From NCBI GenBank assembly GCA_030428355.1, contig JAUIBL010000003.1, positions 1 through 64,000 of the forward strand: DNA of 64,000 nucleotides, read 5' to 3'. This document shows positions 1-9,193 of this stretch, in pieces (positions within the stretch are counted from its first letter, which is position 1; every line of letters starts with the position of its first letter). A program made the translations under genes and the position numbers. The stretch comes from Alphaproteobacteria bacterium (GTDB taxonomy: Bacteria > Pseudomonadota > Alphaproteobacteria > Rhodobacterales > Rhodobacteraceae). The notes below the pieces were generated by a model, which ran no database searches, was not told the DNA's origin, and saw nothing but the letters and a program-made list of their open reading frames with translations.

Positions 1-25
1 CCAGCCGATTGCGATCCAACCGCCG

Positions 26-60
26 CCACTGCCCGCCATAAATGGCGTGGCGGGCAGTGG
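26..60. other. 13-bp perfect inverted repeat (hairpin)
   Basis: Arms at 26-38 and 48-60 are exact reverse complements around a 9-base loop. No T-run follows on either strand, so it is not a standard intrinsic terminator. It could be an RNA structure at the end of a gene lying before the window. No gene can be called in 1-151. Confidence 0.5.
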
Positions 61-97
61 CTCCCATATACCTCAGGAGCCGGAATCAGGATAAGAC

Positions 98-128
98 AAG
101 CCGTGTCAGGTGCCCTGACACGGCTTTT
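98..128 (+). terminator. Rho-independent terminator of an upstream gene
   Basis: A 13-bp perfect stem (98-110 with 114-126) has a 3-base loop and is followed by TTTT. It would end a plus-strand transcript that began before the window. It also lies just past the stop of the minus-strand DUF1127 gene, so it may act in both directions. Confidence 0.8.
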
Positions 129-151
129 GTCGTCTTGGCGGAGGGATCAGC

Positions 152-349
152 TCAGAACGAGTTGATGTCGCCGCGGGTCAGACCGATGTCTTCGAGTTCG
201 TGATCGCTGAGCTGGCTGAGCGCGTTGCGTGTCTGGCGGGAATCGTTCCACGCGGTGAACGCTGCGATCAGAGAAGCTGCAACAGCGCCGAAGCCTTTGG
301 GGCTTGCAGCATAGGTGGGGCGGGATGTGTCAAAAGCGGCCATGGCCAT
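152..349 (-). CDS. DUF1127 small protein
   Basis: This 65-residue protein ends in the YjiS-like DUF1127 signature: a helix with WNDSRQTRNAL, then LSDHELEDIGLTRGDI. Family members are short, basic or amphipathic proteins common in alphaproteobacteria. Some have been linked to RNA turnover and phosphate or stress physiology, but the role of this one is unknown. The ATG at 349 has AAGGAA just upstream; a second Met two codons in is an alternative start. It is transcribed alone, away from ruvC, and the 98-128 hairpin lies just beyond its stop. Confidence 0.85.
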   Translation of the reverse strand: MAMAAFDTSRPTYAASPKGFGAVAASLIAAFTAWNDSRQTRNALSQLSDHELEDIGLTRGDINSF

Positions 350-659
350 GTTCCTTGGGTGAATTGGGGGAGAGTTTCTTTGTGAGCCGCATCTAGTTGC
401 GGAAATTCACGTCTTCAATTGCCCTTTTCGCATAGTTTTTATGCGGTTTGTGCATGGCTCGTGGCATGATTTTTCTGCGCGTGCGAAATGATAGAATTGC
501 GACGCATTCGATGTCGGTTTTGAGCCTCTTGCGACAGAGTCGACCTGCTGCCGTTCATTTTCGACATCAGCTTTCCTGCAGTCGTTCCGTTTTGAGCGCT
601 TGGCGTTTGTTCGCGTTTCGTGCTAACCGTGATGCAAAAGCAACAAAGGCACGGGCAGC
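350..659. other. Intergenic region between divergent DUF1127 and ruvC
   Basis: About 310 bases contain no open frame I would defend. The part near 410-450 is relatively AT-rich and probably holds the promoter of the minus-strand gene. I could not place -35/-10 boxes with confidence. A 6-bp stem around 428-447 is too short to name. Confidence 0.5.
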
Positions 660-1148
660 ATGCGTGTTTTGGGGATTGATCCGGGTCTGCGTTTCCTTGG
701 CTGGGGCGTGATCGAGGCCGAAGGCAGCCGTTTGCGCCACGTCGCGAACGGTGTTTGCCTGTCCGGTGACGGCGAACTTGCGATGCGCCTGCTGACCTTG
801 CACACGGCTTTGACGGATGTTTTCCATCGGTTCCAGCCGGACACTGTGGCGATCGAGAAGACCTTTGTGAACAAGGATGCAGTCGGGACGCTCAAGCTCG
901 GGCAGGCGCGCGGGGTGGCGTTGCTTGTGCCGGCGCAGTTCGGGCTGGAGATCGGGGAATATTCCCCGAACTCGGTCAAGAAGACGGTGGTGGGTGTCGG
1001 TCACGCGGACAAGCGGCAGGTCGAACACATGGTCAAAATGCAACTGCCCGGGGCCGAGATCCAAGGTTCCGATGCTGCGGACGCCCTCGCGATCGCGATC
1101 TGCCATGCGCATCACATGACGGGGCCGGGGATGAGGATGCGCGCATGA
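660..1148 (+). CDS. ruvC: Crossover junction endodeoxyribonuclease RuvC
   Basis: RuvC is the Holliday junction resolvase that cuts four-way junctions after RuvAB branch migration. The 162-residue length is normal. All four acidic metal ligands of the RNase H-like fold are in the expected places: D7 (GIDPG), E66 (AIEKTF), D138 and D141 (SDAADA). A basic residue lies in VGHADK near 118. The ATG at 660 has a weak AAAGG upstream. Its stop overlaps the ruvA start as ATGA, so the two are translationally coupled at the head of ruvCAB. Confidence 0.97.
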   Translation: MRVLGIDPGLRFLGWGVIEAEGSRLRHVANGVCLSGDGELAMRLLTLHTALTDVFHRFQPDTVAIEKTFVNKDAVGTLKLGQARGVALLVPAQFGLEIGEYSPNSVKKTVVGVGHADKRQVEHMVKMQLPGAEIQGSDAADALAIAICHAHHMTGPGMRMRA

Positions 1149-1813
1149 TCGGACGGATTGCCGGACGGATCGAATACAAGGCCGACGATCACGTTCTGAT
1201 CGATGTGCGCGGGGTCGGCTATGTTGTCTATTGCTCGGACCGGGTGCTGTCGCAGATCGGGCGGCCGGGCGAAGCGGCGGCGCTCTACACGGATTTGCTG
1301 GTGCGCGAGGACATCCTGCAGCTTTTCGGGTTTCCGACGTTGGTGGAAAAGGAATGGCACCGGTTGCTGATGTCGGTGCAGGGCGTTGGCGCAAAGGCGT
1401 CGCTTGCGATCCTTGGGGCTTTGGGTCCCGATGGCGTGAGCCGGGCGATAGCGCTGGGCGACTGGAATTCGGTCAAGGCGGCCAAGGGAATCGGGCCGAA
1501 GACGGCGCAGCGGGTCGTCAACGAGCTGAAGGACAAGGCACATTCCGTGATGGCGATGGGCGGGTCTGCTTCTGTGGCGGCTGTCGCCTCGGATGAGGAA
1601 GCGGTAATCGAACCTGTGGCCGCAGCCCAGGTCACGCCTGCCCCATTGCCAAGTGCCTCGGCGCAGGCCGAGGCACTGTCTGCCCTTAGCAATCTGGGAT
1701 ATGCACCGGGTGAGGCGGCCAGCGCGGTGGCTCAGGCTGCGGGCGACAATCCAGCCGCCGATACACCGACCCTGATCCGGGCCGCGTTAAAACTATTGGC
1801 GCCGAAGGGGTAG
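1145..1813 (+). CDS. ruvA: Holliday junction branch migration protein RuvA
   Basis: RuvA forms the tetramer that holds the Holliday junction and loads the RuvB helicase. The 222-residue protein has the N-terminal OB-fold ([11 protein letters not shown]), helix-hairpin-helix motifs ([31 protein letters not shown] at about 105-140), an Ala-rich flexible linker (about 145-175) and the C-terminal RuvB-binding three-helix domain. The start overlaps the ruvC stop by 4 bases, and ruvB begins 4 bases after its stop. It is slightly longer than the E. coli protein (203 residues) because of the linker. Confidence 0.97.
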   Translation: MIGRIAGRIEYKADDHVLIDVRGVGYVVYCSDRVLSQIGRPGEAAALYTDLLVREDILQLFGFPTLVEKEWHRLLMSVQGVGAKASLAILGALGPDGVSRAIALGDWNSVKAAKGIGPKTAQRVVNELKDKAHSVMAMGGSASVAAVASDEEAVIEPVAAAQVTPAPLPSASAQAEALSALSNLGYAPGEAASAVAQAAGDNPAADTPTLIRAALKLLAPKG

Positions 1814-1817
1814 GGAC

Positions 1818-2846
1818 ATGTCCACTGATCCGATCCTGCGGCCCGATCCGCTGCCCGAGGACCGTGACCGCGCGCTGCGGCCCCAGATGTTGGACGATTT
1901 TGTCGGGCAGGCGGAGGCACGGGCCAATCTGCGTGTCTTCATCCAGTCGGCCCGTCAGCGCGGCGAGGCGATGGATCACACGCTGTTTCATGGACCGCCC
2001 GGTCTTGGCAAGACGACGCTGGCGCAGATCATGGCGCGCGAATTGGGGGTCGGGTTCCGCATGACCTCGGGGCCGGTGCTGGCGAAGGCCGGCGATCTTG
2101 CCGCGATCCTCACCAATCTCGAAGCGCGGGATGTTCTGTTCATCGACGAAATCCACCGCCTGAACCCGGCTGTGGAAGAGGTGCTTTATCCGGCGCTGGA
2201 GGATTACGAGCTGGATCTCGTGATCGGGGAGGGACCCGCGGCGCGGACGGTGCGCATCGAATTGCAGCCCTTCACTCTGGTGGGAGCGACGACGCGTTTA
2301 GGGCTTTTGACAACGCCTCTGCGGGACCGCTTCGGCATTCCGACGCGGCTCAATTTCTATACCGAGGATGAACTCAACCAGATCGTTGGGCGCAACGCGG
2401 TGAAGCTTGGAGTCGAGGCGGACCCCGAAGGCACGCGCGAGATCGCGCGGCGGTCGCGTGGGACACCGCGGATCGCCGGGCGCCTGCTGCGCAGGGTTGT
2501 GGATTTCGCCGTTGTCGAGGGCAATGGCGTGGTGACGAAAGACCTCGCCGACGGCGCGCTGACACGGCTTGGGGTAGATGGACTTGGGCTTGATGCCGCC
2601 GACCGGCGGTATCTGCGCCTGATCGCCGAGAATTACGCCGGGGGACCGGTCGGGATCGAAACCCTGTCGGCGGCGCTTTCGGAAAGTCGCGATGCGCTCG
2701 AAGAGGTGATCGAGCCGTATCTGCTGCAACAGGGATTGATCCAGCGTACACCGCGCGGGCGCATGCTGGCGCAGAAGGCTTGGACCCATCTGGGCATGGC
2801 CGCCCCCCGTCTGCCGGGACAAAGCGACCTGTTCGGACAGGCGTGA
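1818..2846 (+). CDS. ruvB: Holliday junction branch migration ATPase RuvB
   Basis: RuvB is the AAA+ hexameric motor of RuvAB branch migration. The 342-residue protein has Walker [10 protein letters not shown] (59-67), Walker B DEIH (110-113), the sensor region GATTRLG, the arginine-finger region PLRDRFG, and the C-terminal winged helix ([14 protein letters not shown]). Length and start match the family. It is the third gene of ruvCAB, starting 4 bases after ruvA. Confidence 0.97.
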   Translation: MSTDPILRPDPLPEDRDRALRPQMLDDFVGQAEARANLRVFIQSARQRGEAMDHTLFHGPPGLGKTTLAQIMARELGVGFRMTSGPVLAKAGDLAAILTNLEARDVLFIDEIHRLNPAVEEVLYPALEDYELDLVIGEGPAARTVRIELQPFTLVGATTRLGLLTTPLRDRFGIPTRLNFYTEDELNQIVGRNAVKLGVEADPEGTREIARRSRGTPRIAGRLLRRVVDFAVVEGNGVVTKDLADGALTRLGVDGLGLDAADRRYLRLIAENYAGGPVGIETLSAALSESRDALEEVIEPYLLQQGLIQRTPRGRMLAQKAWTHLGMAAPRLPGQSDLFGQA

Positions 2847-2888
2847 CTTGTCCGGCTGGGCGCGCTGTGCCAGAGGTCCGGCCGGCAT

Positions 2889-3566
2889 ATGCCAGACGAT
2901 ACGAACCAAAAGGGGCAAGAGCGCATGATGGAGGCAGCCGAGGTCGAACGGTTATTCACCCGGTCCGATGGACGATACCTGTTCGCCCGTTGGGGCCGTC
3001 CGATTGCGCCCATCGTGTTCGGGGTCGAAGATGCCACACTGTCGGTTGTCAAAGGCGCGCTGGAGGCTGTGTGCGCCCTCGCAGGGCATCAGATGGCCGA
3101 GACCGATCCCGAGCTTGGCACCAATGTGATGATGTTTTTCTTCCGCGAATGGGATGAATTGCTGTCCGTGCCGGATCTGGACCGTCTGATTGACGGCCTT
3201 GCGCCTTTGGTCGCGCGCCTGTCAGAGGCGGAGGCGAACCAGTACAGGGTGTTCCGGTTCGACACCGCGGGCGCGATCAAAGCCTGTTTCGTCTTCCTGC
3301 GGATGGACGAGGTCCTGTCGGCGCAACCTGCTGAGACATTGGCGTTGAGCCAGGTGGTGCAGTCGATGCTTTTGTGGTCCGATCTGGCTTTCACGGACCG
3401 GTCGCCTCTTGGCAAGTTGGAAGACGGCCGGGTGGTACTTCGGCCCGAAATCGGTGCAGTGATCCGGGCGGCCTATGATCCGATCATGCCGGCGTTAGCC
3501 GATGATCCAAGCCACGCCTTGCGCCTTGCGGCGCGGATGCAGGTGGCGCAGGGAGGGTTGAGCTGA
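2889..3566 (+). CDS. Conserved-looking protein of unknown function between ruvB and ybgC
   Basis: This 225-residue soluble protein has no signal peptide, membrane segment or metal-binding motif, and I do not recognise a family. It is mixed alpha/beta and acidic. The coding frame is intact and abuts its neighbour: its TGA shares one base with the ybgC ATG. A better ribosome site (AAAAGGGG at 2908-2915) precedes an ATG at 2925, so the true start may be there, giving 213 residues starting MMEAAEVERLF. It lies 42 bases after ruvB in the same direction and may be cotranscribed with ruv or tol genes. Function not assigned. Confidence 0.8.
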   Translation: MPDDTNQKGQERMMEAAEVERLFTRSDGRYLFARWGRPIAPIVFGVEDATLSVVKGALEAVCALAGHQMAETDPELGTNVMMFFFREWDELLSVPDLDRLIDGLAPLVARLSEAEANQYRVFRFDTAGAIKACFVFLRMDEVLSAQPAETLALSQVVQSMLLWSDLAFTDRSPLGKLEDGRVVLRPEIGAVIRAAYDPIMPALADDPSHALRLAARMQVAQGGLS

Positions 3567-3955
3567 TGGTGCATCTGTTGCCGGTGCGGGTGTATTACGA
3601 AGATACCGACATGGGAGGTATCGTCTATTACGCCAATTACCTGCGCTACATCGAGCGCGCGCGGTCAGACTGGGTCCGGTCGCTTGGTGTGGATCAGAAC
3701 GCGATGCGCGAACAGGATGGTGTCGTGTTCGTCGTGCGCCGGGTTGAAGCGGACTATCTCAAACCGGCGAAATTCGATGACGAATTGCAGGTGAGGACGG
3801 TCGTCAAAGCAGTGACCGGTGCGCGTCTGATCATGTCGCAAGAGATCATTCGCGGCGATGATCTCTTGTTTCAGGCCGAAGTGACGGTGGTCTGTGTCGG
3901 AGAAGGCGGTGTTCCGGCGCGGTTGCCGGCGAATATCCGCCGTCGGATTCACTAG
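3566..3955 (+). CDS. ybgC: Tol-Pal-associated acyl-CoA thioesterase YbgC
   Basis: A 129-residue single hot-dog-fold thioesterase of the YbgC/4HBT family. The motif YEDTDMGGIVYYANYL carries the catalytic Asp (D15); where many family members have VYHAN this one has VYYAN. The family hydrolyses acyl-CoA or acyl-ACP and is nearly always first in tol-pal operons, linking the complex to phospholipid synthesis. GGGAGGG just upstream supports the ATG at 3566. A 117-base gap separates it from tolQ. Confidence 0.93.
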   Translation: MVHLLPVRVYYEDTDMGGIVYYANYLRYIERARSDWVRSLGVDQNAMREQDGVVFVVRRVEADYLKPAKFDDELQVRTVVKAVTGARLIMSQEIIRGDDLLFQAEVTVVCVGEGGVPARLPANIRRRIH

Positions 3956-4072
3956 CCCGTCGGAAAGCGTGCCTTCTGACGCCATTGTGTTGGCGTTTCC
4001 CCTGCAATTGCGGTAAGGATGCTGGTAATCAGAGCCCGATCAATCAGGGCCTTTCGGCTAAAGAGCAGGCGG

Positions 4073-4768
4073 ATGGAAGCAGAAACACTTGCGCTGGCGC
4101 AGGAGATCGATTTCTCCATGTGGGGCCTTTTTGCGCGTGCGACACTTACGGTCAAGATCGTCATGATCATGTTGATCCTCGCATCCTTCTGGGCGTGGGC
4201 GATCATCATCGAGAAGATGATCACCTATCGCAAGGCGCGTGCCGAGGCAGCCGAGTTCGACCGAGCGTTCTGGTCGGGTGAACCGCTGGACGAGCTTTTC
4301 GACGAGATCGGACCGGAGCCGGACGGGCGGGCGAAAAGGGTGTTCGCAGCCGGAATGATGGAGTGGCGGCGGTCGCATCGGGATGACGGCGGGTTGATCG
4401 CGGGCGCACATGCGCGGATCGACAGGTCGATGGATGTGGCGATCCAGAAAGAAGCCGAGGATTTGCAGAAAAACCTGGCCGTTCTAGCGACCGTGGGGTC
4501 CGTCACGCCGTTCGTTGGGCTGTTCGGCACGGTCTGGGGGATCATGCACGCGTTTGTCGAGATCGCGCAGCAGCAGAACACATCGCTTGTGGTTGTGGCC
4601 CCCGGCATCGCAGAGGCGCTCCTCGCGACCGGTCTGGGCTTGTTGGCGGCGATCCCGGCTGTCGTGTTCTACAACAAGTTCTCTGCGGACAGTGATCGCA
4701 TTCTGGCGGGCTACGAATCCTTTGCCGACGAATTCTCGACCATTCTCAGCCGCCAGTTGGACAGCTGA
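4073..4768 (+). CDS. tolQ: Tol-Pal inner membrane protein TolQ
   Basis: TolQ is the MotA/ExbB-type proton channel subunit that, with TolR, energises TolA for outer membrane constriction at division. The chosen ATG gives 231 residues starting MEAETLALAQ, the usual length; the open frame extends further upstream but without family similarity. Three membrane segments are visible: about 25-46 (MIMLILASFWAW), about 135-158 (TVGSVTPFVGLFGTVWGI) and about 168-192 (LATGLGLLAAIPAVV). tolR begins 3 bases after the stop. Confidence 0.95.
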   Translation: MEAETLALAQEIDFSMWGLFARATLTVKIVMIMLILASFWAWAIIIEKMITYRKARAEAAEFDRAFWSGEPLDELFDEIGPEPDGRAKRVFAAGMMEWRRSHRDDGGLIAGAHARIDRSMDVAIQKEAEDLQKNLAVLATVGSVTPFVGLFGTVWGIMHAFVEIAQQQNTSLVVVAPGIAEALLATGLGLLAAIPAVVFYNKFSADSDRILAGYESFADEFSTILSRQLDS

Positions 4769-4771
4769 GAC

Positions 4772-5242
4772 ATGGGTGGTGGGGTGGTCAAATCTGGCGG
4801 AGGTGGCGGGCGCAGGCGACGCCGCGGCCGCAGCATGCCGATGTCGGAGATCAACGTCACGCCTTTTGTGGACGTGATGATGGTGCTCTTGATCATCTTC
4901 ATGGTGGCCGCGCCCCTTCTGACAGTCGGTGTGCCGGTGGAGTTGCCGAAAACCGCAGCGTCGGCTTTGCCGTCGGAAACGGAAGAGCCGTTGACGGTGA
5001 CGATTTCAGCGGACGGGGCAGTGTCGATCCAGAACACCGAAGTGCCCCGCGAGGATCTGGTGCCGCGCCTGCGCGCGATTGCCGCCGAGCGCGCCGATGA
5101 TCGGGTGTTCCTGCGTGCGGACGGGGCAGTGACCTATGAAGTGGTTGCCCAGATCATGGGCGCGCTGAACGCCGGGGGCTTCGGTTCGATCGGCCTCGTC
5201 ACCGATATTGGCGGGCCTGCTCTTGACGGGTCGGATGGCTGA
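4772..5242 (+). CDS. tolR: Tol-Pal protein TolR (ExbD family)
   Basis: A 156-residue biopolymer-transport ExbD/TolR protein. A Gly/Arg-rich cytoplasmic tail (4-20) leads to the signature MSEINVTPFVDVM, where D34 is the conserved proton-path aspartate at the start of the single membrane helix (about 34-52). A periplasmic domain follows. Together with TolQ it forms the proton-driven motor that acts on TolA. Confidence 0.95.
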   Translation: MGGGVVKSGGGGGRRRRRGRSMPMSEINVTPFVDVMMVLLIIFMVAAPLLTVGVPVELPKTAASALPSETEEPLTVTISADGAVSIQNTEVPREDLVPRLRAIAAERADDRVFLRADGAVTYEVVAQIMGALNAGGFGSIGLVTDIGGPALDGSDG

Positions 5243-5250
5243 GGCGCGCT

Positions 5251-6384
5251 GTGCATACGGGCCATTATATCTCGGGAGGTGCCCATGGGATTCTGATCCT
5301 CTGGGCACTCTTCGGCGGCATGTTCCGCTCTGATCCCCCAGAGCTTCAGGTGGCCGACGTGTCGGTCATTTCCGAGGCCCAGTTCGCTGCGATGATGCAG
5401 CCACAGGCCGCTCCGACACTGGGTGCAGAGCCAACGGCCTTGTCGCAGCCCGAAATCGAAGAACAACCGCCCGAACCGCCTGTCAGCGATGTGCAGCCGA
5501 CACCGCCGCCGGAACCCGCAGAGCCGGAAGTTGTGGAACCCGACCCGGTTCCGCAACCTGTGACGCCGACACCGGAACCCGAGGTTGTCGAAACCCTGCC
5601 GCAGCCGCCGGCACCCGAGCCTGTGCCCGAAGTGGAGGCACCGGAGGTCGCCCTGCGCCCGATCCCGCGTCCTGCGGATCGTGTCGCCCCCGAGGCCGTG
5701 CCGGAACCTGCACCCGAGGCCGAAGTGGCTCCGGAGGTTCAGGAGACCGTCGAACAATCAGAGTCAGCCGACGTGGTGGAAACCGAAGAGCAGCAGGCCA
5801 CGGCTCCCGAAGCGGCGACAACCGAGATCGTGACCGAGGCAGAAGAACCCGCCCGCGCACCAACCGCGTCTGTGCGTCCGCAGGTCCGCCCGAACCGCCC
5901 GACGCCGCCGCCGCCGCAAACCGCCGAAGCGCCCTCCGAACCTGTTCAGCAGCCAACTGCTGAGCCGCAGCCAGCGCCGCAGCCCTCGGATGCAACCGCG
6001 TCGGCGATTGCCGGGGCGCTGGAAGAGGCGTTGTCCGGTGCCGAGACCGGGACAGCCAGCGGGCCACCTCTTACCCAAGGCGAAACCGACGGCTTTCGAA
6101 TTGCCGTTCAGGATTGCTGGGTTGTGGATGTCGGGTCGCAGGCTGCGAATGTGACTGTTACAGTTGGCTTCGACATGGATCGGTCCGGGCGCGTTGTGAG
6201 TTCAAGCTTGAGACTGCTGGCTTCGGAAGGCGGAAGCGGGACAGCGGTGGACACCGCGTTTCAGGCCGCACGCCGTGCTATCCTGCGGTGCCAGGGCGAC
6301 GGCTATCGCCTGCCGCCCGAGAAATTTGACCAGTGGAAGTCCGTCGAGATGACGTTCAACCCCGAGAGTATGAGGATCCGATGA
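5251..6384 (+). CDS. tolA: Tol-Pal protein TolA-like (Pro/Glu-rich linker)
   Basis: Position, a membrane anchor at about 8-25 and a C-terminal TonB-like domain (about 280-377, with two cysteines in QDCWV and LRCQG) identify the TolA of this system. The long middle region (about 50-270) is rich in Pro, Glu, Ala and Val, not the Ala/Lys helix of E. coli TolA, so it probably spans the periplasm as an extended chain. The start is GTG at 5251, 8 bases after tolR. The stop overlaps the tolB start (ATGA). Confidence 0.9.
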   Translation: MHTGHYISGGAHGILILWALFGGMFRSDPPELQVADVSVISEAQFAAMMQPQAAPTLGAEPTALSQPEIEEQPPEPPVSDVQPTPPPEPAEPEVVEPDPVPQPVTPTPEPEVVETLPQPPAPEPVPEVEAPEVALRPIPRPADRVAPEAVPEPAPEAEVAPEVQETVEQSESADVVETEEQQATAPEAATTEIVTEAEEPARAPTASVRPQVRPNRPTPPPPQTAEAPSEPVQQPTAEPQPAPQPSDATASAIAGALEEALSGAETGTASGPPLTQGETDGFRIAVQDCWVVDVGSQAANVTVTVGFDMDRSGRVVSSSLRLLASEGGSGTAVDTAFQAARRAILRCQGDGYRLPPEKFDQWKSVEMTFNPESMRIR

Positions 6385-7706
6385 AACAGATCGTCGCGTC
6401 ACTGTTGGCTGTATGTCTACTGGCGGTCAGCGCGCCGGGCGTTGCGTTGGCTCAGGGAGGGCCTTTGCGGATCGAGATCACCGAAGGTGTGATCGAGCCA
6501 TTGCCCTATGCAGTCCCCGATTTTGTGGCCGAAAGTGCTGGCGGACAGCAGCTTGCACAGCAGATCGCCCGGGTGGTGGCCGACGATCTGACCGGCACCG
6601 GTCTTTTCCGTGAAGTTCCGCGCGAGGCGCATATCAGCCAGATCACCAGTTTTGGCAGCCCGGTGCAGTTCGCGGATTGGAAAGCGATCAATGCGCAGGC
6701 GCTGATCACTGGCGCGGTGAGTTCCGAAGGTGGACGGGTTGTCGTCAAGTTCCGTGTCTGGGATGTTTTTGCGGGCACGGAGCTGGGACAGGGGATGCAG
6801 TTTGCCGGTACGGCCGACGGTTGGCGGCGGATGGCGCACAAGGTGGCCGATCAGGTCTACAGCCGGATCACTGGCGAGTCGGGCTATTTCGACAGCCGCG
6901 TGGTGTTCGTGTCCGAAAGCGGGCCAAAGGACAACCGCTCGAAACGGCTTGCGGTCATGGATTACGACGGTGCGAATGTGCAGTATCTGACCGGCGGCAA
7001 TGCCCTGGTGCTGGCACCGCGCTTTTCCGAAAACGGGCAGCGGGTGTTGTACACCAGCTACGAGACCGGGATGCCCCGGGTGCATGTGCTCGAGGTCGGA
7101 ACTGTTCAGAGCCGCATCCTGCAGGGACAGGACGGCGTCATGAGCTTTGCGCCTCGGTTTGCGCCGAACGGACAGACAGTGGTCTACTCCCTGACACAAG
7201 GGTCCAATACCGACATCTGGGCGATGGACATTGCCAGTGGCGGCGTGCGCCAGTTGACAAGCGCCCCGTCGATCGAAACCGCCCCCAGCTATTCGCCCGA
7301 TGGCAGCCAGATCGTGTTCGAAAGCGATCGGTCAGGGACACAACAGCTTTACGTGATGCCTGCCGGCGGCGGAGAGGCACGGCGTATCAGTTTCGGGCAG
7401 GGGCGGTATTCGACACCGGTGTGGTCGCCGCGCGGAGACATGATCGCCTTCACAAAGCAGAATGCAGGCCGGTTCCATATCGGTGTTATGCGGACGGACG
7501 GGTCTGAAGAGCGGTTGCTGACCGCGTCCTTCCTCGATGAAGGGCCGACCTGGGCCCCCAATGGCCGGGTTATCATGTTCGCGCGTGAAACCCAGGGCGC
7601 ACAGGGCGCATCGTCCTTGTATACGGTTGATATTTCCGGACGGAATCTCAAACGTGTCCGGACACCCGAAGGCGCGTCGGACCCAAGTTGGGGGCCGCTC
7701 CAGTGA
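6381..7706 (+). CDS. tolB: Tol-Pal periplasmic beta-propeller protein TolB
   Basis: A 441-residue periplasmic protein with signal peptide (cleavage after VALAQ near 24), N-terminal domain (about 30-160) and a C-terminal six-bladed WD40-like propeller built from repeats such as [24 protein letters not shown] and TPVWSPRG. TolB binds Pal and Lpp-like partners and the TolA C-terminal domain. The ATG at 6381 overlaps the tolA stop and has GAGGA upstream; the frame is open further upstream but that would lack a signal peptide. Confidence 0.96.
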   Translation: MKQIVASLLAVCLLAVSAPGVALAQGGPLRIEITEGVIEPLPYAVPDFVAESAGGQQLAQQIARVVADDLTGTGLFREVPREAHISQITSFGSPVQFADWKAINAQALITGAVSSEGGRVVVKFRVWDVFAGTELGQGMQFAGTADGWRRMAHKVADQVYSRITGESGYFDSRVVFVSESGPKDNRSKRLAVMDYDGANVQYLTGGNALVLAPRFSENGQRVLYTSYETGMPRVHVLEVGTVQSRILQGQDGVMSFAPRFAPNGQTVVYSLTQGSNTDIWAMDIASGGVRQLTSAPSIETAPSYSPDGSQIVFESDRSGTQQLYVMPAGGGEARRISFGQGRYSTPVWSPRGDMIAFTKQNAGRFHIGVMRTDGSEERLLTASFLDEGPTWAPNGRVIMFARETQGAQGASSLYTVDISGRNLKRVRTPEGASDPSWGPLQ

Positions 7707-7741
7707 TCTGGGCGGTTTGCCTCGACTTTGATGAACAGACC

Positions 7742-7767
7742 TCGGAGTTTTGGACCCGAAACTCCGA
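7742..7767. other. Hairpin between tolB and pal
   Basis: Nine-base arms (7742-7750 and 7759-7767) pair perfectly around an 8-base loop. It is followed by AAAA, not T, so it is probably not an intrinsic terminator on the plus strand. It sits in the 135-base gap before pal and might protect the tolB 3' end or mark a processing site. Confidence 0.4.
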
Positions 7768-7841
7768 AAAACGGCAGACGACTAGGCGCAGCGTTCGTGC
7801 TGTGATAGTTTCGGACAAAACAAGATAGAGCAGGATCTCCC

Positions 7842-8360
7842 ATGCGATTTACCGCCAAATTCACGATGCTGATGGCCGCTTTGGCCGTTTCTGCATGTAC
7901 CAATGCCAACCGGTTCGACAACGACGCAGTGGACCTGAACGCTGTAACAGGCAGTGCCGGGGGCATCGTTCCGGGCAGCGCCAGCGATCCACGGTCGCCG
8001 GCCTATTTCCAGCAGACTGTTGGCGACAGGGTTCTGTTTGCCGTCGACCAGTCGACGCTCAGCCCCGAGGCGCGGGCGACGCTGGACGGCCAGGTACAAT
8101 GGCTGTTGACGAATTCCGATTACAACGCCGTGATCGAAGGCCATGCCGACGAACAGGGCACCCGCGCCTATAACCTTGCGCTGGGCGCGCGTCGGGCCAA
8201 CGCGGTCATGGAGTATCTGATTGCGCAGGGCATTCCCGCGAACCGTCTGCGGTTTGTCAGCTATGGCAAGGAACGTCCGGTTGAAATCTGCTCGGATGAA
8301 TCGTGCTATTCCAAGAACCGGCGTGCCGTGACGATCATTTCCGCCGGTTTGACCGGCTGA
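7842..8360 (+). CDS. pal: Peptidoglycan-associated lipoprotein Pal
   Basis: A 172-residue outer membrane lipoprotein. The lipobox LAVSAC places the acylated Cys at residue 19. The C-terminal OmpA-like domain contains the peptidoglycan-binding motif IEGHADEQGTRAYNLALG and ARRANAVMEYL. Two cysteines near the C-terminus (EICSDESCY) could form a disulfide. Pal tethers the outer membrane to the wall and is the target of TolB/TolA. AGGA precedes the ATG. cpoB follows after 11 bases. Confidence 0.96.
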   Translation: MRFTAKFTMLMAALAVSACTNANRFDNDAVDLNAVTGSAGGIVPGSASDPRSPAYFQQTVGDRVLFAVDQSTLSPEARATLDGQVQWLLTNSDYNAVIEGHADEQGTRAYNLALGARRANAVMEYLIAQGIPANRLRFVSYGKERPVEICSDESCYSKNRRAVTIISAGLTG

Positions 8361-8371
8361 CGGAGATCAGG

Positions 8372-9193
8372 ATGCGTTTGGGTGGTGTTCTTCTGAGTTG
8401 TGCTTTGGCCCTTTCCCCTTTTGCGGGGCAGGCGCAGGAAACGCTTGCGGATATCCGGCAGGACATGTCGGTGCTGTTTGTCGAGATTCAGAAGCTCAAA
8501 CGTGAGTTGAGCACCACCGGCGGCACGTCGGTTGTCCTGCCATCCGGCATTCTTGACCGTGTCAATGCGATCGAAAGCGAATTGCAGCGTCTGACGGCCA
8601 AGACCGAAGAGCTCGATTTCCGCGTGGCCCGCGTTGCCGAGGACGGAGCGCGGCGTCTGGGGGACCTCGAGTTCCGTCTGTGCGAATTGGAAACCGGTTG
8701 CGATATTGGGACTCTGGGGCAGGTTCCGACGTTGGGGGGCGTGCCCGAAACGGCACCTCCGCCGGTGGTTCCGATGACTGACGCGTTGTCCGGCGGCACC
8801 CAGCTTGCGGTTGGCGAAGAAACGGACTTTCGGCGAGCCGGGGAGGCGCTCGCCAAGGGTGACTTTCAATCCGCCGCTGACCAGTTTGCGGCCTTTCGCC
8901 AGACCTATCCGGGCGGACCGCTAGAAGCGCAGGCGCTGGTCGCGGAAGGGCGCGCGCTGGAAGGTCTGGGCAATACCCGTGACGCGGCGCGCCGGTATCT
9001 GGATGCCTATGCGGGCTATCCTGACGATGCCGCAGGTCCCGAGGCCTTGTGGCGTCTGGGGGCTGCGTTGGGAGCTTTGGGCAACGTGGCCGAGGCGTGC
9101 GTGACACTGAACGAGGTGGCCGGGCGCTACCCCGGCAGCGCGGACGCCATCGCGCAGGCCGACGCTGCGAAATCCCGGTTCGCTTGCCAGTGA
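8372..9193 (+). CDS. cpoB: Tol-Pal-associated periplasmic TPR protein CpoB (YbgF)
   Basis: A 273-residue exported protein: signal peptide to about 22 (GQAQ/ETL), a coiled-coil trimerisation region (about 25-105) and C-terminal TPR repeats (about 150-273, with GDFQSAADQFAAF and AQALVAEGRALEGLG). CpoB coordinates peptidoglycan synthesis (PBP1B) with Tol constriction in E. coli. GGAG lies 6 bases before the ATG at 8372. The TGA overlaps the GTG start of tilS. Confidence 0.92.
   Translation: MRLGGVLLSCALALSPFAGQAQETLADIRQDMSVLFVEIQKLKRELSTTGGTSVVLPSGILDRVNAIESELQRLTAKTEELDFRVARVAEDGARRLGDLEFRLCELETGCDIGTLGQVPTLGGVPETAPPPVVPMTDALSGGTQLAVGEETDFRRAGEALAKGDFQSAADQFAAFRQTYPGGPLEAQALVAEGRALEGLGNTRDAARRYLDAYAGYPDDAAGPEALWRLGAALGALGNVAEACVTLNEVAGRYPGSADAIAQADAAKSRFACQ

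Noticed and set aside
428-447. Hairpin CGCATA/TATGCG upstream of the DUF1127 gene
   Set aside because: Six base pairs with an AT loop are expected by chance; no terminator or operator feature.
3956-4072. Small inverted repeat ACGCCA/TGGCGT between ybgC and tolQ
   Set aside because: Too short and without T-run; no evidence that it ends or regulates transcription.
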